This document shows, in pieces, positions 15,124-17,433 of a stretch of 17,433 nucleotides of DNA. The DNA lies in the NCBI GenBank assembly GCA_003694905.1, contig RFJM01000388.1, forward strand, positions 1 through 17,433, given 5' to 3'. The stretch's first letter is position 1; each line of letters begins with the position of its first letter. Below the pieces are notes generated by a model. That model did no database searches. It was given only the letters and a program-made list of their open reading frames with translations, and had not been told where the DNA came from. This stretch comes from Caldilineae bacterium. GTDB taxonomy: Bacteria > Chloroflexota > Anaerolineae > J102. A program made the position numbers and the translations under genes.

Positions 15124-15348
15124 TTCGCCCGAAACCGTCGCCTCGATGCCGCGGGCCGGACGGCAAATGTCGCTTGAACTATGTAACCGTTTGGTCATGT
15201 GAGTGAGATGTTACCGGCATTGCTTCATTCCATCAACCCTCTTCCGGCCCAGATGAGCGGCGTCACAGCCTTTTCCCTCGGCGGCATCCCCGGCGAATCG
15301 CGCCAGGCCTGGCCGGGAGCTCGCACATACACACTGTCATGGCACGCG
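15124..15348 (-). repeat. 225-bp repeat, copy A
   Basis: Nearly identical to copy B at 16292-16517 (about 18 differences and one single-base length change, counted by eye). It lies just upstream of the vapBC promoter. It contains a hairpin conserved in both copies, CCCGGCG / CGCCAGG with a 5-nt loop AATCG (15289-15307). A 45-codon frame is shared with copy B but is broken here by a stop, so the repeat is probably non-coding. Confidence 0.85.
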
Positions 15349-15364
15349 CATTTCTCCCAGATCC

Positions 15365-15394
15365 ATCCGCGTTTATCCGTGTTCATCCGCGTAC
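15365..15394 (+). repeat. Three tandem 10-mers next to repeat A
   Basis: ATCCGCGTTT, ATCCGTGTTC and ATCCGCGTAC in tandem. The same type of triplet follows repeat B, and both are followed by a CCATGAC. The sequence class (ATCCGTGTTN)n is a short intergenic repeat; there are no spacers, so it is not CRISPR. From 15404 to 15490 I see no gene. Confidence 0.7.
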
Positions 15395-15490
15395 TCCCAT
15401 GACTCGGCGCTCCTTCGTGCTCACTGCGATGACCAAGTGCACGGCGCCGGGGCGCGAGGCACCCGCAGGGCGCAACCAGGCCGCAGCTTA

Positions 15491-15880
15491 CTACGGATAG
15501 GGCAGCAAGTCGAGGTCAGCGATAAAGCGATAGTCGCGCTGATTTTTGGAAACAAAGGGAGAATCCCAACTCAATGCCGTAGCAGCGATCAATGCATCTG
15601 CGATGAGCAATCCATGGCTCAACCGATACTGTTGTAGTAGTTCGACTGCTTGGCTGGAGATGGTCTCGTTGATCTGCAGAATCCGGAAACGCCTGAGAAA
15701 TTGTTCCAAAGCCGTCAGTTCCGCTTTGTTCCGGCATCCGACTATGAGCTCCATCTGCGTGACGACACTCACAGCAAGCCGTGTACTACGCTCAAGTTCT
15801 TGGAGATAGTCAATGGCCTCGTTGATCCCGCGGCCGGCATCGATGAGAATGTCTGTGTCAACAAGGATAAACTCCGTCAC
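15491..15880 (-). CDS. PIN-domain toxin (VapC type), second module
   Basis: A 129-aa PIN-domain ribonuclease toxin from a different branch than the other VapC. Active-site acids: Asp8 (ILVDTDILID), Glu44 (VTQMELIVG), Asp95 (LLIADALIAATA) and Asp116 (NQRDYRFI). The order and spacing are normal and the protein looks intact. Its GTG start at 15880 follows the antitoxin stop by four bases, with only weak ribosome-site text, so translation is probably coupled to the antitoxin. A short Pro-terminated C-terminus (LDLLPYP) is usual for this group. Confidence 0.92.
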   Translation of the reverse strand: MTEFILVDTDILIDAGRGINEAIDYLQELERSTRLAVSVVTQMELIVGCRNKAELTALEQFLRRFRILQINETISSQAVELLQQYRLSHGLLIADALIAATALSWDSPFVSKNQRDYRFIADLDLLPYP

Positions 15881-15884
15881 AGGC

Positions 15885-16121
15885 TCAGCCCCATTCTCGT
15901 GCTCTTACAGTGCGAACCCATGTCGTGCTATCTGTCATATCTGTGCGATCATGCCATATACCAACGAAGGATTCGTCTTTCAAAGCGGGCAAGGCCTCGA
16001 CTTCTTCCTCAGACGGCTCTTGGCCATAGCGAAGACGCAGAAAGGCGATGAAATCCGCGACCAACTGTTGCATCACCGGGGGGAGGGCCATGAGATCGCG
16101 CAAGACCTGTTCTCTGTTCAT
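15885..16121 (-). CDS. DUF2281-like antitoxin paired with the PIN toxin
   Basis: A 78-aa small protein with the N-terminal helix pattern MNREQVLRDLMALPPVMQQ and VADFIAFLRLRY at 21-32, followed by an acidic linker and the C-terminal FVGIWHDRTDMTDSTTWVRT with a final REWG. This layout (ALPPxxQxxVxDFIxFL, then a WxDRxDMxDSxxWVRxxRxxEW tail) is known from antitoxins that accompany PIN toxins; the tail probably contacts the toxin. The start ATG at 16121 has GAGGTGG about 5 bases upstream. A strong TATAAT promoter lies 47 bp upstream of the start. Family identity is from memory of the pattern and was not searched. Confidence 0.85.
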   Translation of the reverse strand: MNREQVLRDLMALPPVMQQLVADFIAFLRLRYGQEPSEEEVEALPALKDESFVGIWHDRTDMTDSTTWVRTVRAREWG

Positions 16122-16168
16122 CGGACCACCTCAATGAGAGCACACTTCGGGATACGGCGTTGTGACGA

Positions 16169-16197
16169 ATTATACCATTTCAGAGTTACAGCGTCTA
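16169..16197 (-). promoter_or_regulatory. Promoter of the DUF2281/PIN module
   Basis: On the minus strand TAGACG (16197-16192, 4/6) and a perfect TATAAT (16174-16169) are separated by 17 bp. Transcription would begin near 16162, giving a ~40-nt leader that ends in a GAGGTGG ribosome site. Confidence 0.65.
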
Positions 16198-16224
16198 GCT
16201 CTTGTATGGAATCGTGGCCTAGCG

Positions 16225-16270
16225 AAAAAGCTCAGCCGCCCGCCGAAACGCCAGCGGAGGCGGGTCGGCT
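16225..16270 (-). terminator. Candidate terminator just upstream of the antitoxin promoter
   Basis: On the minus strand AGCCG-A-CCCGCC (16270-16259) pairs with GGCGGG-CGGCT (16244-16234) with one bulged A and a 14-nt loop; a T5 tract follows after GAGC (16229-16225). The T-tract is offset from the stem by four bases, which weakens it. It would separate transcripts of repeat B, or read-through from hepT, from the next module. Confidence 0.5.
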
Positions 16271-16291
16271 GCAGGATGTGTGTGCGACCTG

Positions 16292-16517
16292 TTCGCCCGA
16301 AACCGTCGCCTCGACGGCGGGGGCTGGGCGGCAAATGTCGCTGCGAAATTTGTAACTGGTTGGTCATGTGAGTGAAATGTTACCGGCATTGCTTCGTTCC
16401 ATCGACCCTCCTCCGGCCCAGATGAGCGACGTCACAGCCTTTTCCCTCGGCGGCATCCCCGGCGAATCGCGCCAGGCCTGGTCGGGAGCTCGCACGTACA
16501 CACTGTCATGGCACGCG
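16292..16517 (-). repeat. 225-bp repeat, copy B
   Basis: Partner of copy A at 15124-15348, in the same orientation. On the minus strand it lies upstream of the DUF2281/PIN module, separated from that module's promoter by the terminator-like hairpin. The 67-codon frame that crosses it is open here, but differences from copy A are mostly amino-acid changing, including a stop in copy A. Confidence 0.85.
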
Positions 16518-16523
16518 GAGTCC

Positions 16524-16553
16524 ATCGGTGTTGATCCGTGTTGATCCGTGTAC
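16524..16553 (+). repeat. Three tandem 10-mers next to repeat B
   Basis: ATCGGTGTTG, ATCCGTGTTG and ATCCGTGTAC in tandem, the same arrangement and distance from the repeat as beside copy A. Confidence 0.7.
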
Positions 16554-16622
16554 TTCCTCCATGACAAGGACTCATCGTGCGAAGATCCGTGTGCGGGGAA
16601 ACTCTCCGGGTGCCCTTTGGGC

Positions 16623-16676
16623 GCGGTTCGGAAACGGCGGCGCGGGTCGCGAGGCGCGTCGGCCGACCGCTATTAG
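16623..16676 (-). repeat. 54-bp GC-rich repeat, copy 2
   Basis: Begins CTAATAGCGGTCGGC on the minus strand and supplies the TAA stop codon of the HEPN gene (16675-16673), with an in-frame TAG right after it. It contains the palindrome GTCGGCCGAC. Shares about 80% of positions with copy 1 by eye, with compensating small gaps. Confidence 0.75.
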
Positions 16677-17023
16677 AGATCGCCTTCTTTGCGTAAGATC
16701 CTTTCCAGTTGTGAAGCCACTTGGGGCAACTCGTCCACTACAATCTGCCAGACAATATCGAGGTTGACACCAAAGTAATGGTGTATCAACCGATCGCGAA
16801 CGCCGGCCATGCTCTTCCACGGAACATTGGGATGCCTTTCTCGCAACTTCTTCGACAGATTCTTGGTTGCTTCGCCGATAATTTCGAGATTGCGAATGAC
16901 AGCATCCTGCGTTCTCGTATCCTCTACAAAAGCCTGATACGTCATCCCTCCGGTGTATTCCATGATGCGGCGAATGGCTTCTTGAATGTCGCTCAGAAGG
17001 TCTCTATCCGCCCGCTTAAACAT
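16673..17023 (-). CDS. hepT: HEPN-domain toxin HepT (DUF86)
   Basis: A 116-aa HEPN protein of the DUF86 family, the toxin part of the MNT/HEPN toxin-antitoxin type; HepT acts as an RNase. The motif RX4HXY is present as R76-DRLI-H81-H-Y83 (VRDRLIHHYFGVN), and the N-terminal RDLLSDIQEAI and VIRNLEIIGEATKN at 42-55 are typical helices. Length is normal and the frame intact. Its start overlaps the end of mntA by 8 bases, as usual for the pair. The stop codon is inside the 54-bp repeat, so the last residues (KEGDL) border or derive from the repeat edge. Base use is visibly more AT-rich than in the housekeeping genes, suggesting acquisition. Confidence 0.93.
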   Translation of the reverse strand: MFKRADRDLLSDIQEAIRRIMEYTGGMTYQAFVEDTRTQDAVIRNLEIIGEATKNLSKKLRERHPNVPWKSMAGVRDRLIHHYFGVNLDIVWQIVVDELPQVASQLERILRKEGDL

Positions 17024-17318
17024 ACACTATGCTCTCCGAAATGTCTTGAACAACACGAGGCACTCTGATTCCTTGGAGACCGGCGGGGGTCAACACATCC
17101 ACCTTTCTGCCCAGCACGTGCTCAAGGTACTCTACCAGCTCGATGAACTTAAACCCGATAGGATGCTCAAATTCTACAATGATGTCTACGTCGCTTGTCT
17201 CGTCGGGTAACCCTTTGGCATAGGAGCCAAAAATTCCCACCTTCTTGACGCCGTACTCTGCTGCCAAATGGGGATACTTCTCCCGAAGCAATCGAATGAT
17301 TTGTTCTCTCGTTAGCAT
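17016..17318 (-). CDS. mntA: MNT-domain antitoxin MntA (minimal nucleotidyltransferase)
   Basis: A 100-aa minimal nucleotidyltransferase. The signature GSX10DXD is GSYAKGLPDETSDVD at 31-45, with Gly31, Ser32, Asp43 and Asp45, and the third Asp is Asp74 in RKVDVLTP. In studied systems MntA adds AMP to a Tyr in the HepT motif (Tyr83 here would be the target), silencing the toxin. The ATG at 17318 has a GAGG ribosome site about 7 bases upstream. It is the first gene of the island as seen from this window, and hepT follows with an 8-base overlap. Confidence 0.94.
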   Translation of the reverse strand: MLTREQIIRLLREKYPHLAAEYGVKKVGIFGSYAKGLPDETSDVDIIVEFEHPIGFKFIELVEYLEHVLGRKVDVLTPAGLQGIRVPRVVQDISESIVYV

Positions 17319-17433
17319 AACACGCCCTCGGCAAGTTCTATGTGGCGCCGCCTAACGACCTAAGGATTGATGTGGCGCGTGGTGCGCAAAAAAGAGAAGT
17401 CTCGAGCAGTTGGATGGTGGGGCCGCGTAGCGG
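17319..17433. other. Region upstream of mntA (window end)
   Basis: No gene seen. ATGTGGCGC occurs twice as a direct repeat (17340-17348 and 17370-17378), and GCGCGTGGTGCGC at 17375-17387 forms a small inverted repeat next to six A residues. No convincing promoter for mntA; TAGAAC on the minus strand is a weak -10 candidate. Confidence 0.3.

Noticed and set aside
15357..15403. Tandem 10-mers as a CRISPR array
   Set aside because: The units are only 10 bp, directly adjacent and without spacers.
16364..16567. 67-codon frame across repeat B on the minus strand as a third small protein of the module
   Set aside because: In copy A the same frame has a stop codon, and most differences between the copies change amino acids, so there is no sign of coding selection.

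Overview
The window is a GC-rich bacterial chromosome segment. Gene content and order (folC-lon; yqeY-pgpH-ybeY-dgkA; an SPFH/NfeD pair) fit a Gram-positive-type or deep-branching lineage. My best guess is Chloroflexota (Anaerolineae/Caldilineae-like), inferred from overall impression of the proteins and base use, not from a marker gene. No rRNA, tRNA, CRISPR array, transposase or integrase was seen.

Layout. (1) 120-947, minus strand: an unrecognised 275-aa protein, divergent from the next block. (2) 1170-7742, plus strand: folC (folylpolyglutamate synthase), lon (ATP-dependent protease), a membrane-anchored extracytoplasmic protein of unknown function, and an AlbA_2/HATPase/winged-helix protein of the RecG-like (COG2865) type. 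(3) 7902-12208, plus strand: a tight operon yqeY - pgpH (7TM-HD cyclic-di-AMP phosphodiesterase type) - ybeY - dgkA - class I SAM methyltransferase, the last three joined by ATGA-type overlaps. It combines nucleotide signalling, rRNA maturation and isoprenoid/diacylglycerol lipid phosphorylation. (4) 12230-13728, minus strand: nfeD then an SPFH/stomatin gene, ending in a strong hairpin plus T-tract that lies inside the last codons of the convergent methyltransferase gene. (5) 13800-17433: a toxin-antitoxin island, every gene on the minus strand. In transcription order it holds mntA-hepT (MNT/HEPN), a DUF2281-like antitoxin with a PIN toxin, vapB-vapC, and a decayed Doc/Fic toxin.

The island is less GC-rich to the eye and has long non-coding spacers. 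Two families of repeats sit in these spacers. A ~225-bp sequence (two copies, about 90% identical by eye, each followed on the plus strand by three tandem 10-mers) lies upstream of both PIN-toxin operons. A 54-bp GC-rich repeat lies at the 3' ends of the HEPN toxin and the Doc relic. This suggests modules assembled or duplicated through flanking repeats.

Translation signals differ between blocks. Most plus-strand housekeeping genes start after C/T-rich sequence with no Shine-Dalgarno motif, whereas nfeD, SPFH and the antitoxin genes have clear purine-rich sites. Possible RNA-level control was noted in the folC leader (two mutually exclusive hairpins), the yqeY leader (three short hairpins after an extended -10) and at nfeD (a hairpin covering its ribosome binding site).
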